Below are positions 27,790-36,992 of a DNA stretch of 64,000 nucleotides, in pieces. Origin of the DNA: Clostridia bacterium (lineage in GTDB: Bacteria > Bacillota > Clostridia > Lachnospirales > Lachnospiraceae); assembly GCA_910574475.1 (NCBI GenBank), contig CAJTAT010000006.1, positions 218,953 to 282,952 on the forward strand. Direction: 5' to 3'. Made by a program: the position numbers and the translations under genes. The notes beneath the pieces were generated by a model. The model ran no database searches. It saw only the letters and a list, made by a program, of their open reading frames with translations, and was not told where the DNA came from. How positions within the stretch are numbered: the stretch's first letter is position 1; each line of letters begins with the position of its first letter.

Positions 27790-28530
27790 TTATCCTTTTG
27801 CATCAATGACTGAGAGCGGATCTAAGGGCTCATCATTTAATAGAACCTGATAATCCAACTGTGAGTCATCGGTTTTGATAGTAAGTAAAACATCTCCAGA
27901 CTGAACCTGGGCACCTTCCTCTGTCTTCAGTTCAGCCTCCTGATGGCACAGATAACGGGTTTTGTAACCACCCTCATGTTCCACCTCGATAATATGGTGA
28001 TAGGTATCATCAGAACCAACTGCAATGACGGTACCATCCCCAGCGGCCACAATGTTGCCATCAGTGTAAGCGCTGATAGCAATGTAGGGTTGTTCTTCCG
28101 AGTATGTGGATTTTAGGACGCCTGCCCCATCAGAGGGGTAACGGCTGGGGACTGGCTCTGTCTCTTCTTCAGATTCAGATTCTGATGCTTCCTCTGCCTC
28201 TTTTGTATGAAGTGCCTCCACTTGCTGACTCAGAGAACTGTTTTCTGTAGAAAGAACCAGTTTATCTTGCATTAATGCTGCTTTATCTGCTTCTAGCTGC
28301 TGATTGAGCTGTTCAAGAGATGCTAATTGTGTCTGCACCGCTTTTTGCTTTTTATAGCCAGTAATAGTAAAGTAAGTCATGCATCCTGTGGCAACACAGA
28401 TAAAAACGAGCAAGAAAATCAGCAGGCGAATGGTAAAGTATGAGATTTGAAACTGCCTGCTACTTCGATCTGTATTGGAAATTAGGAGTACAGAGAAGGA
28501 TTCCTTGCGTTTATGCCTTTGATTTTTCAT
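27790..28530 (-). CDS. Membrane-anchored LytM/M23-like protein, apparently non-catalytic
   Basis: 246 residues: cytoplasmic basic N-terminus, one helix (about 30-50), coiled coil (65-110), acidic linker, then an M23-like fold (about 135-240). The fold is visible in GDGTVIAVG, HIIEVEHEGGYKTRYLCHQ and VQSGDVLLTI. The zinc motif HxH of active M23 enzymes is replaced near the C-terminus by QLDYQV, and no HxxxD motif precedes it, so it is probably a scaffold or activator. It is adjacent to the bactofilin gene on the same strand, matching known bactofilin-LytM pairs in cell-shape control. Confidence 0.82.
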   Translation of the reverse strand: MKNQRHKRKESFSVLLISNTDRSSRQFQISYFTIRLLIFLLVFICVATGCMTYFTITGYKKQKAVQTQLASLEQLNQQLEADKAALMQDKLVLSTENSSLSQQVEALHTKEAEEASESESEEETEPVPSRYPSDGAGVLKSTYSEEQPYIAISAYTDGNIVAAGDGTVIAVGSDDTYHHIIEVEHEGGYKTRYLCHQEAELKTEEGAQVQSGDVLLTIKTDDSQLDYQVLLNDEPLDPLSVIDAKG

Positions 28531-28975
28531 ACTTGGAGCCTCCTATGTTACCATCATACCATAAATTGGGGGAAAAGAAAAATAGATTTTTTAGGAAATT
28601 TAGAAATTGATAGTGGAAAAATAGCGATTTTTAGGAGAATATTCGTATAAAATACCCCTAAAATGGGAGGATGCCAGGTAGCTGCTCTACCTGGCATTTA
28701 TTATGAAAAAGTTTATTCAAAAATAGTAATTGCTTACTAGGGGCTGTTATTTTATTTCCTTTATCTTATGGTCTTATTATATGAGACAGAAATGAATGGA
28801 TTATGTAAATCAATTTAACGTTTTTTGAAAGATATATGAATAAAATGTGAACGTGTTTGGAGAGAAATTATAATGAGGTTTATTGCATTAAATACTTGAC
28901 AATATGGATGAAGTTGCATTTTCAGGTGGAATATGGTAGGATGCTTTAGAAGTAAACAAGTGGGAGGAAATAAGA
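28531..28975. other. 445-base AT-rich gap with a terminator-like hairpin
   Basis: The gap lies between divergent genes. A perfect hairpin with arms reading TGCCAGGTAG and CTACCTGGCA lies at 28673-28698, followed by TTTATT on the plus strand. TATAAA occurs about 25 bases upstream of it. This could be the end of a short plus-strand RNA. Nothing coding is apparent. Confidence 0.5.
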
Positions 28976-30427
28976 GTGAAAAAGCTTACAAAAAAGCAGT
29001 GGACAGAAATCTTATTTTACAGCTTTATACTTATAATTTGGGTCGTTTGGGCTTATATCTTGCCTCTCAATGAGGGGCCTGATGAACATATGCGAGCGCA
29101 GATTGTGGAATTTATTATAAAGTATGGAAAACTACCCACAGGCTTTCAGCCAGAGATTTTAGATTCACCATGGGGCTTTACTTACGGATTTCGGCCAATT
29201 TTGCCGCAAATGCTGGAGGCCTTGTTTGTGTGGATTGGACTAATTTTTACGAAGGATGCATTTTCTCTTCTTTTCCTGGCGAGGATGGTCAGCGTTTTAT
29301 CCGGTATCGTCTTTATCGGATATGTGCGAGCCATCAGCCATAAAATGTTTTCCTCACAGGTGAGCCAGTGGATTTTTACAGTGCTTGTGGTCTGTTTGCC
29401 TCAGGCTAGCTTTATGTTTACTTATTTGAACTGTGATTCGATGGTTTTAATGGCTTCCGCCATGATTGTCTATTACTTACTGGTGGGGATGGAAGACCGT
29501 TTTTCCACTCGTACCTGCATCTTACTGGCTTTTAGCCTTTCCATCTGTATTTTGTCCTATTACAATGCCTATGGGTTTTTGATTACCAGTCTTCTTGTGT
29601 TTGCTGGAGCTTATTTTCAGAGAAGCAGGAGTGGAGACAAGTGCTGGAAAGAATTCTGGACAAAAGGCTTTTTGATTCTGGGAATTGTACTGCTTTTGTC
29701 AGGCTGGTGGTTTGTGCGTAATTATTTTCTGTATGATGGGGATATTTTTGGATTGCAGGCACAGAATGAGTGTTCAGAGATACACGCTATGGATTTTTTG
29801 AAGCCCTCCAACCGGGACACTTATCAGAACCAGGGATATTCGATGGGTTACATGTTGTTTCACACCAGATGGATTGTGGCTGTGATTCGGAGCTTTATTG
29901 GTATGTTGGGTTCTTACAAATATAAGCTATTTTGGTGGATGTATGCAGGATATGGGGGTCTGTTTCTGGCAGGGGGAACAGGAATCCTGGTGGAAGCTTT
30001 TTCCCGGTTCATAAGGTGGATACGCTCTGTGGAGAGAAAAGCTCCCGATTTTACCCGTGTAAGCTTACATTTGGGCCTGCTGGTGGCGATTCTTGTACCG
30101 AATTTCCTGAATCTGTGGTATTCTTATGCATCTTCCTATCAGCCTCAGGGACGCTACAGTATGCCTATGCTGTTGCCATTTATGTATTACATGGCAAGAG
30201 GAATTGCTTTCTGGGCCTGCAAACTAGGGCATGCTTTGGCGGAGAGAGGACAAAAATGGCTGAGAGGTATTGGCTATGGAGTCTGTGTGTGGATGGCCGT
30301 TGTGCTTCTGCTCTGCGTGACTCATATTATGTGGCCCGTGTATAAAGATGTGGAGGATAAGTCGGTGGTGGTGACATACTCCATTGAAGAACTTTATGGG
30401 GAAGACTGGGAGGAGAAGGTGTATTAG
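28976..30427 (+). CDS. GT-C-like polytopic membrane protein (DUF2142/ArnT-like)
   Basis: 483 residues with about eleven hydrophobic helices. The first outer loop holds NEGPDEHMRAQIVEFI, with the Asp-Glu pair placed as in GT-C glycosyltransferases. RPILPQMLEALFVWIG and SSYQPQGRYSMPMLLPFMYY are similar to DUF2142 proteins. It probably uses a lipid-phosphate sugar donor at the outer face. The start is GTG 28976 with GGGAGGAAA upstream. It is isolated from the main glycan cluster. Confidence 0.78.
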   Translation: MKKLTKKQWTEILFYSFILIIWVVWAYILPLNEGPDEHMRAQIVEFIIKYGKLPTGFQPEILDSPWGFTYGFRPILPQMLEALFVWIGLIFTKDAFSLLFLARMVSVLSGIVFIGYVRAISHKMFSSQVSQWIFTVLVVCLPQASFMFTYLNCDSMVLMASAMIVYYLLVGMEDRFSTRTCILLAFSLSICILSYYNAYGFLITSLLVFAGAYFQRSRSGDKCWKEFWTKGFLILGIVLLLSGWWFVRNYFLYDGDIFGLQAQNECSEIHAMDFLKPSNRDTYQNQGYSMGYMLFHTRWIVAVIRSFIGMLGSYKYKLFWWMYAGYGGLFLAGGTGILVEAFSRFIRWIRSVERKAPDFTRVSLHLGLLVAILVPNFLNLWYSYASSYQPQGRYSMPMLLPFMYYMARGIAFWACKLGHALAERGQKWLRGIGYGVCVWMAVVLLLCVTHIMWPVYKDVEDKSVVVTYSIEELYGEDWEEKVY

Positions 30428-30495
30428 GAGGAATTTTTGTAAATTATTTAAGAAATTTTCTGAATTAAGCTGGAGATTTTTAGAACCTTCCACCA

Positions 30496-30582
30496 TTGAC
30501 ATTTGAATTGAGGAGGGTATAATTAGGGGCATATCAAAGGAGATTTTGATGAGTGGAAGCACTCATGGAAATCTCCTTTTTG
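30496..30582 (+). promoter_or_regulatory. Consensus sigma-A promoter followed at once by an intrinsic terminator (amt leader)
   Basis: TTGACA (30496-30501), a 16-base spacer and TATAAT (30518-30523) form a near-perfect promoter. Starting about 10 bases after the likely transcription start there is a two-part hairpin (AGGAGATTT with AAATCTCCT, enclosing ATGAGTG with CACTCAT) and then TTTTT. The amt gene begins 120 bases further on. This layout is that of a transcription attenuator. Confidence 0.75.
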
Positions 30583-30701
30583 TCATATCAGGAAAGTTTT
30601 ATTGTACTCTCCTGTATGATAAACGCACTTTGTGCGGGATGACAGGGCGGCCACCTGTATCAGAATTGTTTTTACAATCACTGGAATGAGGAGGAAATGT
30701 T

Positions 30702-32447
30702 ATGACAGAAGAATTAATGACTGTAGTAAACGGCCAGATTTTTGGCGTATGGTTCTTAATAGGTGCAGCTCTGGTATTTTGGATGCAGGCAGGTTTTGCC
30801 ATGGTAGAGACAGGTTTTACCAGGGCAAAAAATGCAGGAAATATTTTAATGAAAAATTTAATGGACTTTTGTATAGGAACAGTTGTATTTATTGTGATCG
30901 GTTTTAGCCTTTTATTGGGGGAAGATCTCATGGGGCTGATTGGAAAGCCGGGTTTTGATATTTTTACGAGCTATGAAACCTTTGACTGGTCAAATTTTGT
31001 ATTTAATCTGGTGTTTTGCGCCACCACAGCGACGATTGTTTCTGGAGCTATGGCAGAGAGAACAAAATTTTTATCTTATTGCGTGTATTCAGCAGTTATT
31101 TCAGCTTTGATCTATCCTATTGAAGCACACTGGATCTGGGGTGGCGGCTGGCTGGCTCAGATGGGATTCCACGATTTTGCGGGCTCCTGTGCCATCCATA
31201 TGGTAGGCGGCATTTCTGCCCTGATTGGAGCAAAGATTCTTGGACCTAGGATTGGTAAGTTTGTAAAAGACAAGGATGGGAAAGTGACAAAAGTTAATGC
31301 ATTTCCGGGCCACAATCTTCCCATTGGATGCTTGGGGGTTTTTATTCTGTGGCTGGGCTGGTATGGATTCAACGGCGCTGCCGCAACTTCTGTAGAACAG
31401 TTGGGCTCTATCTTTGTGACTACGACCATTGCTCCGGCAATTGCCACCGTGGTATGTATGATTTTCACCTGGATTAAATATGGAAAACCGGATGTATCTA
31501 TGTGTCTCAATGCATCTCTGGCAGGGTTGGTGGCTATCACAGCCCCCTGTGATGTGACAGATGTGATAGGTGCTCTGGTGATTGGTGCAGTGTCAGGTCT
31601 TTTGGTAGTGTTTGGTGTGTGGCTTTTGGACTATGTACTTCGTATAGATGATCCTGTGGGGGCAGTAGCTGTTCACTGCCTGAACGGCATCTGGGGAACT
31701 CTTGCAGTCGGGCTTTTTGCGACCACCTCCGCGCCCGGCAACGACAGTCTCACCGGACTCTTCTACGGTGGCGGTTTTGAACTGCTGGGAAAGCAGTTCA
31801 TAGGCTTTGCGGCTGTGGCAGCCTGGACGGCAATCTCCATAACCATAGCATTTTTGATTATTAAGGCGACTATCGGGCTACGGGTGACAGAGGAAGAAGA
31901 GATTGTGGGACTGGATTCCTGTGAGCACGGTCTTCCTTCTGCTTATGCAGGCTTCAGCATTATGGATATTGCCAACACCATGACGATGGAGGTAAATGAG
32001 AACACCAACCTGGGTGTGGAGGACTACGACGCAGCGTCTAACGCACAGCGCCAGGCAGCAGTCAAGGTGGTGGAAACTCCTCTTACAACTTCTGGTATCT
32101 ATAAGGTATCCATTATTGCAAAGCTGTCCAGATACGATCAGCTTAAGAAAGCTATGAATGACATTGGCGTGACAGGAATGACTGTTACTCAGGTCATGGG
32201 TTGCGGCGTCCAGAAGGGAGCCGGGGAGCGCTACAGGGGAGTTGAGATGGATGCAACCTTACTTCCCAAGGTAAAAGTAGAGGTAATCGTAGGAAATATT
32301 CCTGTGGATACGGTAGTGGAGACTGCCAAGAAAGCTCTCTATACAGGACATATTGGAGATGGTAAGATATTTGTGTACAGCGTAGATCGGGTTGTGAAGG
32401 TTCGTACAGGAGAGGAAGATTTGGAAGCATTACAAGATGTGGAGTAA
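30702..32447 (+). CDS. amt: Ammonium transporter AmtB fused to a C-terminal P-II domain
   Basis: 581-residue fusion. Residues 1-405 are an Amt channel with eleven helices: QAGFAMVETGFTRAKN, GGGWLAQMGFHDFAGS, FNGAAATSVE and AVHCLNGIWGTLA include the twin His-region residues. After a linker, residues 465-575 form a GlnK-like P-II domain (YKVSIIAKLSRYDQLKKAM, VTGMTVTQVMGCGVQKG, YTGHIGDGKIFVYSV). P-II proteins normally sense ATP/ADP and 2-oxoglutarate and plug the channel, and here the plug is covalently attached. The T-loop reads RYRGVEMDATLLPK, so the uridylylated Tyr of enteric GlnK is Met. GAGGAGG precedes ATG 30702. Confidence 0.93.
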   Translation: MTEELMTVVNGQIFGVWFLIGAALVFWMQAGFAMVETGFTRAKNAGNILMKNLMDFCIGTVVFIVIGFSLLLGEDLMGLIGKPGFDIFTSYETFDWSNFVFNLVFCATTATIVSGAMAERTKFLSYCVYSAVISALIYPIEAHWIWGGGWLAQMGFHDFAGSCAIHMVGGISALIGAKILGPRIGKFVKDKDGKVTKVNAFPGHNLPIGCLGVFILWLGWYGFNGAAATSVEQLGSIFVTTTIAPAIATVVCMIFTWIKYGKPDVSMCLNASLAGLVAITAPCDVTDVIGALVIGAVSGLLVVFGVWLLDYVLRIDDPVGAVAVHCLNGIWGTLAVGLFATTSAPGNDSLTGLFYGGGFELLGKQFIGFAAVAAWTAISITIAFLIIKATIGLRVTEEEEIVGLDSCEHGLPSAYAGFSIMDIANTMTMEVNENTNLGVEDYDAASNAQRQAAVKVVETPLTTSGIYKVSIIAKLSRYDQLKKAMNDIGVTGMTVTQVMGCGVQKGAGERYRGVEMDATLLPKVKVEVIVGNIPVDTVVETAKKALYTGHIGDGKIFVYSVDRVVKVRTGEEDLEALQDVE

Positions 32448-32484
32448 AACGACAAAAGATGTTACAAGAAGCTACAAGATAAAA

Positions 32485-32540
32485 GAAAGAGGCAGAGCCT
32501 GGGACAGCTTTAAGTTGTCCCGGGCTCTGCCTCTTTTATA
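32485..32540 (+). terminator. Terminator after amt
   Basis: Long hairpin with arms AAAGAGGCAGAGCC and GGGCTCTGCCTCTTTT enclosing GGGACA/TGTCCC, ending in TTTTATAC. Strong intrinsic terminator. Confidence 0.9.
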
Positions 32541-32625
32541 CATACTTTACACAGATTTTACAAATACTGCGATTGTACTTAACACGCCTTTGATACTGTA
32601 CTAAAAGTAAGAAAGGGGGAGAATT

Positions 32626-34275
32626 ATGGAACATATAGAAATGTTATTTCGCTTCATCGGTGGCCTGGGAATGTTTTTGTATGGTATGAATGTGATGGCA
32701 GACGGACTGCAAAAGTCCGCAGGGGGCAGGATGCGCCATATGCTGGAGATACTTACAAAGAACCGTCTGCTTGGAATTCTTCTGGGGGCCGGTGTCACGG
32801 CAGTCATACAAAGCAGTTCTGCCACGACTGTTATGGTAGTGGGGTTTGTCAATGCGGGACTTATGAATCTGACTCAGGCAGCAGGCATTATTATGGGAGC
32901 TAACATTGGAACAACTATCACAGCCTGGGTCGTTTCTATGAGCGAGTGGGGAAGTGTGTTAAAGCCCGAATTCTTTGCTCCCCTTTTGATAGGCATTGGC
33001 GCATTTTTAATTCTGTTTTCGAAAAGAGAAAAGGCACAGGAGCTGAGCGAAATTTTAATTGGCTTTGGAATCTTGTTCATTGGACTGAGCTTTATGTCAG
33101 GAGCCATTACACCCTATCGGGATGCTCCCATATTTTCAGAAGCTTTTCGGATCTTAGGCGGCAATCCAATTCTTGGTATTTTGACCGGACTTATCGTTAC
33201 AGCAGTGATTCAAAGTTCATCAGCTTCGGTGGGTATTCTTCAGACTTTGGCAGCTAATGGTGTAGTGACCTGGAATTCTGCTATCTACATTACGCTGGGC
33301 CAAAATATCGGAACCTGTGTGACGGCACTTTTATCAAGTCTTGGAGCCCATCGGACAGCGAAACGGGCGGCTGTGATCCATTTGTTGTTTAATGTTGTAG
33401 GAGCCTTCCTGTTCGGGGTTGTAATGTTTGGCATATTCTTTTTGAACCGGAAACTGGCCGTCTCTTCTATCAACAGTGTACAGATATCTATTTTTCATAC
33501 AATTTTTAATGTGACAAATACCATTCTTTTATTTCCTTTTGCTGAATGGCTGGTGAAGATGTCTGGAATTTTTGTAAAGGAGACGGAAGAACCAGAGGAG
33601 GAGGAAGATACTTTTCAACTGCCTCATCTGGATGAGAGAATTTTAGAGACACCGTCCTTTGCTCTGGAACATGCGGCCAAGGAGGTGGTTCGTATGGGAG
33701 AGATGGCCTGGCATCATGGGAGGCTGGTTTTTGAGGCAGTGCGTACGGGCAGTCAAAAACGAGTTGACAAAGCTTATAAAATAGAAGAAACTATGAATAA
33801 ATATGAAAGACAGATGACAGAGTTCTTAGCGAAAATCAGTAAAACTTCCCTGACAGATCAACAGAGACAAGTTGTGGGAAATCTTCTTTATACAGTAGGA
33901 GACATTGAGCGAATCAGCGATCACTGTGACAACATTGCAGAAATGGCAGAACAAATGATTCAGGAAAGACTCACTTTTTCTCTGGAAGCGTTGGAGGGAT
34001 TGGAAGAGATAGAAGGGTTGACCCTGGATGCTGTGAAGGCATCCATTCTGGCACGTCAGACAGAGAAAATGGCTTATGTACAGCAGACCATACAGATTGA
34101 AGATGAGGTTGATGAGCTGGAAGAGGAATTGCGGGAGAAACATATTGAGCGTTTGACCAGAAATCAATGTTCTGCAGAAAGAGGTGTAATTTATCTGGAT
34201 ATCCTCAGCAATATTGAAAGGATTTCTGATCATGCCGATAATATTGCAGGCTATGTGGCAGATGAAATACAGTGA
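32626..34275 (+). CDS. Na+/phosphate cotransporter with C-terminal PhoU-like domain
   Basis: 549 residues. The membrane half holds the two family repeats with QSSSATTVMVVGFVNAG (about 65) and QSSSASVGILQTLAANG (about 190), the QSS motifs that bind sodium and phosphate. From about 340 on it is helical with a PhoU-like four-helix pattern including NIERISDHADNIAGY. This NptA-type protein imports phosphate using the sodium gradient. PhoR and PhoP genes follow at once, so it is probably part of a phosphate-responsive operon. Confidence 0.92.
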   Translation: MEHIEMLFRFIGGLGMFLYGMNVMADGLQKSAGGRMRHMLEILTKNRLLGILLGAGVTAVIQSSSATTVMVVGFVNAGLMNLTQAAGIIMGANIGTTITAWVVSMSEWGSVLKPEFFAPLLIGIGAFLILFSKREKAQELSEILIGFGILFIGLSFMSGAITPYRDAPIFSEAFRILGGNPILGILTGLIVTAVIQSSSASVGILQTLAANGVVTWNSAIYITLGQNIGTCVTALLSSLGAHRTAKRAAVIHLLFNVVGAFLFGVVMFGIFFLNRKLAVSSINSVQISIFHTIFNVTNTILLFPFAEWLVKMSGIFVKETEEPEEEEDTFQLPHLDERILETPSFALEHAAKEVVRMGEMAWHHGRLVFEAVRTGSQKRVDKAYKIEETMNKYERQMTEFLAKISKTSLTDQQRQVVGNLLYTVGDIERISDHCDNIAEMAEQMIQERLTFSLEALEGLEEIEGLTLDAVKASILARQTEKMAYVQQTIQIEDEVDELEEELREKHIERLTRNQCSAERGVIYLDILSNIERISDHADNIAGYVADEIQ

Positions 34276-34298
34276 GGGCAGCGCCCCAAAGGAGTAAT

Positions 34299-35567
34299 AT
34301 GGACTTGAAGAAAAAATTTCTTATAGGTTATGCGGTGGCTGCAATCGTGGCTCTGCTGGCCTTTGAATATGCTTTTTGGAGTAATGGATTTACTTATCTG
34401 GAAAGGCAGAGCGAGGCGGGGTATCTGATTCAGGCGGAAATGCTGCGGGACATTCTTTTGTCAGAAAATGGAACTGAAAATATCCCTTCAAGGGAAACTT
34501 TGGAAACCTTTGCAGAATACTATGGGAAGAAATACAACATAAGAATTACCATCATAAATAAAGAAGGGCAGGTCCTTGGAGATTCAACAGGGACCGGACA
34601 GGCCATGAGTAATCATCTTAACCGGGAGGAAGTAAAAAAAGCCTTGTCGGGTGAGAGCAATAGTGTTATTCGGCGTTCCGCTACCTTTGGGCTGGACTAT
34701 TGTTACTGTGCAGTACCTTTAGAAGTAGGAAGCTTTCGTGGCGTCATACGGACAGCCATTCCTATGGAAGAGCTTCGCGATATGGATGATGAATTTATCC
34801 GCTCCACAGTGCTCGCCGTTTTGATTTTATTGCTTTTCGTTGCCTCTATGACTATGTATTTTAGAAAGTATATCTCTGCTATGAAGAAAGTAGAAGAGAT
34901 GCGGAAAGAATTTGTATCCAACGTGACCCATGAACTGAAAACTCCCCTGACCTCGATTCGTGGATTCGTGGAAACCCTGAAAAACGGAGCGATAGAAGAT
35001 CCTGTCTGCGCAGGCAAATTTCTGGACATTATTGATATTGAAACAGAGCGCCTTGGAAATCTTATTGATGATACCCTGCTACTTTCTGAGATTGAGAGCA
35101 AAAAAGAAATGAGCCAGGAGCCCTGTGATGTAAATCAAGTAATTCAGGAGGTAACAGAATTGCTGGCGCCCAAGGTAAAGCCCCATGTGCGGCTTATCTT
35201 CCGGCCGGATTCTTCTGTGCGTCCCTATACCTGCAACAGAGATCGGCTGAAACAACTTCTGATCAACCTGGTAGACAATGGGCTCAAGGCTACAGAATTC
35301 GGTGCAGTGACAATTGTGTGCAAAAGTACAGACAGTCATTTGGTTTTAGAGATTACAGATACGGGAATCGGTATGGAAACAGAGCAGACGGAACGCATCT
35401 TTGAACGATTTTACCGGGTGGACAAAGGACGCTCCCGGGCACAGGGAGGTACGGGCCTGGGGCTTTCGATTGTGAAGCATATTGTGGAATTATACAGAGG
35501 TACCATTCAGGTGAAGAGCAGCCCTGGTGAAGGGTCAGAATTTCGGGTTGAACTGCCTTATTCTTAA
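34299..35567 (+). CDS. phoR: Sensor histidine kinase, PhoR type
   Basis: 422 residues: first helix at 6-27, an outer sensor part, second helix around 175-195, then HisKA with VSNVTHELKTPLTSI (phosphorylated His) and an HATPase domain with NLVDNGLKAT, DTGIGME and GTGLGLSIVKHI. It phosphorylates the response regulator encoded 32 bases downstream. Context with a phosphate transporter supports phosphate sensing. I placed the start at ATG 34299 (AAAGGAG upstream), not the earlier in-frame start at 34272 that overlaps nptA. Confidence 0.88.
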   Translation: MDLKKKFLIGYAVAAIVALLAFEYAFWSNGFTYLERQSEAGYLIQAEMLRDILLSENGTENIPSRETLETFAEYYGKKYNIRITIINKEGQVLGDSTGTGQAMSNHLNREEVKKALSGESNSVIRRSATFGLDYCYCAVPLEVGSFRGVIRTAIPMEELRDMDDEFIRSTVLAVLILLLFVASMTMYFRKYISAMKKVEEMRKEFVSNVTHELKTPLTSIRGFVETLKNGAIEDPVCAGKFLDIIDIETERLGNLIDDTLLLSEIESKKEMSQEPCDVNQVIQEVTELLAPKVKPHVRLIFRPDSSVRPYTCNRDRLKQLLINLVDNGLKATEFGAVTIVCKSTDSHLVLEITDTGIGMETEQTERIFERFYRVDKGRSRAQGGTGLGLSIVKHIVELYRGTIQVKSSPGEGSEFRVELPYS

Positions 35568-35599
35568 GGTATAAAATAGCCATGAGGGGTGAAAGAGTA

Positions 35600-36301
35600 A
35601 TGGAGAGAAAGATTATTTTGACCATTGATGATGAACCACATATTCAGGAGCTTTTGGAATACAATCTGACAAAGGGAGGCTACGAAGTCATCCGGGCAGA
35701 TTCAGGCGAGATGGGACTGGAGATCTTAGAGACGACACAGGTGGATTTACTGCTATTGGACTGTATGCTTCCGGGAATGGACGGAATAGAGGTTCTTCGT
35801 AAGATACGCACCAGCTTAAAGATTTCCGCCTTGCCGGTTATTATGCTGACGGCAAAGGGAGAGGAGATCGACAAGGTCTTGGGACTTGAGATGGGAGCAG
35901 ATGATTATTTGAGTAAACCTTTTAGTATTCGGGAACTGGAAGCCCGGGTGAAGGCACTCTTACGCAGAAGTTGTTTAGAAAAAGTGGAAGTGCAGCCAGA
36001 GGAAGGGATTCATATCGGCAATCTGACGGTCAATCATACAGCCAGAGAAGTGACAATTCAGGGAGTACCTGTAGTCCTCTCCCTGAAAGAATATGAGCTT
36101 CTTTATCTGTTGGCCACCCACCCTAATTGGGTATATACGAGAGAGCAACTTTTGGAGCAGATCTGGGGATATACCTACTCTGGGGAGACACGGACAGTAG
36201 ATGTGCACATTCGAAATTTAAGGAGAAAGCTGGAGGACAATCCAGACCAGCCCCAATACCTGCATACGGTGCGTGGGATTGGATATAAATTTGTAAAGTA
36301 A
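35600..36301 (+). CDS. phoP: Response regulator, PhoP/PhoB type (OmpR family)
   Basis: 233 residues: receiver domain with TIDDEPHIQE, LLLDCMLPGMDG (phosphorylated Asp), LTAKG and SKPFSIREL, then an OmpR-type winged helix from about 135 with LSLKEYELL and the DNA-recognition stretch VDVHIRNLRRKLE. Together with PhoR it likely controls phosphate uptake. The gene order kinase then regulator is the reverse of the common phoP-phoR order. ATG 35600 has AGGGGTG at good spacing. Confidence 0.88.
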   Translation: MERKIILTIDDEPHIQELLEYNLTKGGYEVIRADSGEMGLEILETTQVDLLLLDCMLPGMDGIEVLRKIRTSLKISALPVIMLTAKGEEIDKVLGLEMGADDYLSKPFSIRELEARVKALLRRSCLEKVEVQPEEGIHIGNLTVNHTAREVTIQGVPVVLSLKEYELLYLLATHPNWVYTREQLLEQIWGYTYSGETRTVDVHIRNLRRKLEDNPDQPQYLHTVRGIGYKFVK

Positions 36302-36992
36302 TTGTTTATAATTTACAGAATATTTTAATAAATTAGAATAAATTATAAAATATATAAAAATAAATAAAATTAAAATAGAAAAAACAAAATATTTTTTAAA
36401 AAAGTATTGACAATTATATGCTGCCACGTTATAATAATTACATCATAAGAAATACATTAAACAATTTAAGCAAAGGAGGTACAGACCACCAAAGAATTAG
36501 GTTAGACTTTCTACTATAAATAAGAGACAGGTGTAGAACACATCTGAATCTAAAAATATAGTAAGAAGAAGGTCAGGGAAAAGAAAATTACCAACTGAAT
36601 GAAAGAATTTCAAGAGCAAAAGTTTTTGAGAAAAAAATTCAGAATGGTGAAAGTAACTGAAAACCTCAAGAGTAAGAAAAGAGGGAAAAGTCCAATGGAC
36701 AGCATAGTTTAGCAGAGGGTGTCAGCTGATGAAAATCCTGATACCCTCTAATTCTGTTTATAAGGAAAGAAGGAGACAGTTTGTAGGAATACAAGCTGTT
36801 TTTTATGCTTAGGCCCATATGAGAATTTCAATACATCGTAGAATTTTGCAACAAAAATGTAGGAATTTCTTAATATTGTTTTAAGAATCAAAAAATTAGA
36901 GAAAATTATGAAGAAACTAGAGTAAAATAATCGTTTAGAAAGGTAGAAATACAGCAAAGGCCTGATGCAGAGTATTAAGATAGGAGAGAAAT
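36302..36992. other. 690-base non-coding region with strong promoter and possible ncRNA
   Basis: TTGACA (36407-36412), 17 bases, and TATAAT (36430-36435) form a consensus promoter. About 280 bases on, arms AGAGGGTGTCAG and CTGATACCCTCT (36714-36749) make a 12-bp hairpin with one G-T pair. The stretch between has no credible ORF. An AAAGGAGGT at about 36474 pairs with a following ACCACC, so it looks structural. The T-run after the end hairpin is poor. It may be a stable RNA or a long leader. Confidence 0.45.

Noticed and set aside
36660..36720. GAGGGAAAAGTCC resembling the GAGGAAAGUCC of RNase P RNA
   Set aside because: The rest of the RNase P core, including the 3' ACAGAA strand and P4 partner, is not found nearby, and the stretch fits a local GTCC/GGAC hairpin.
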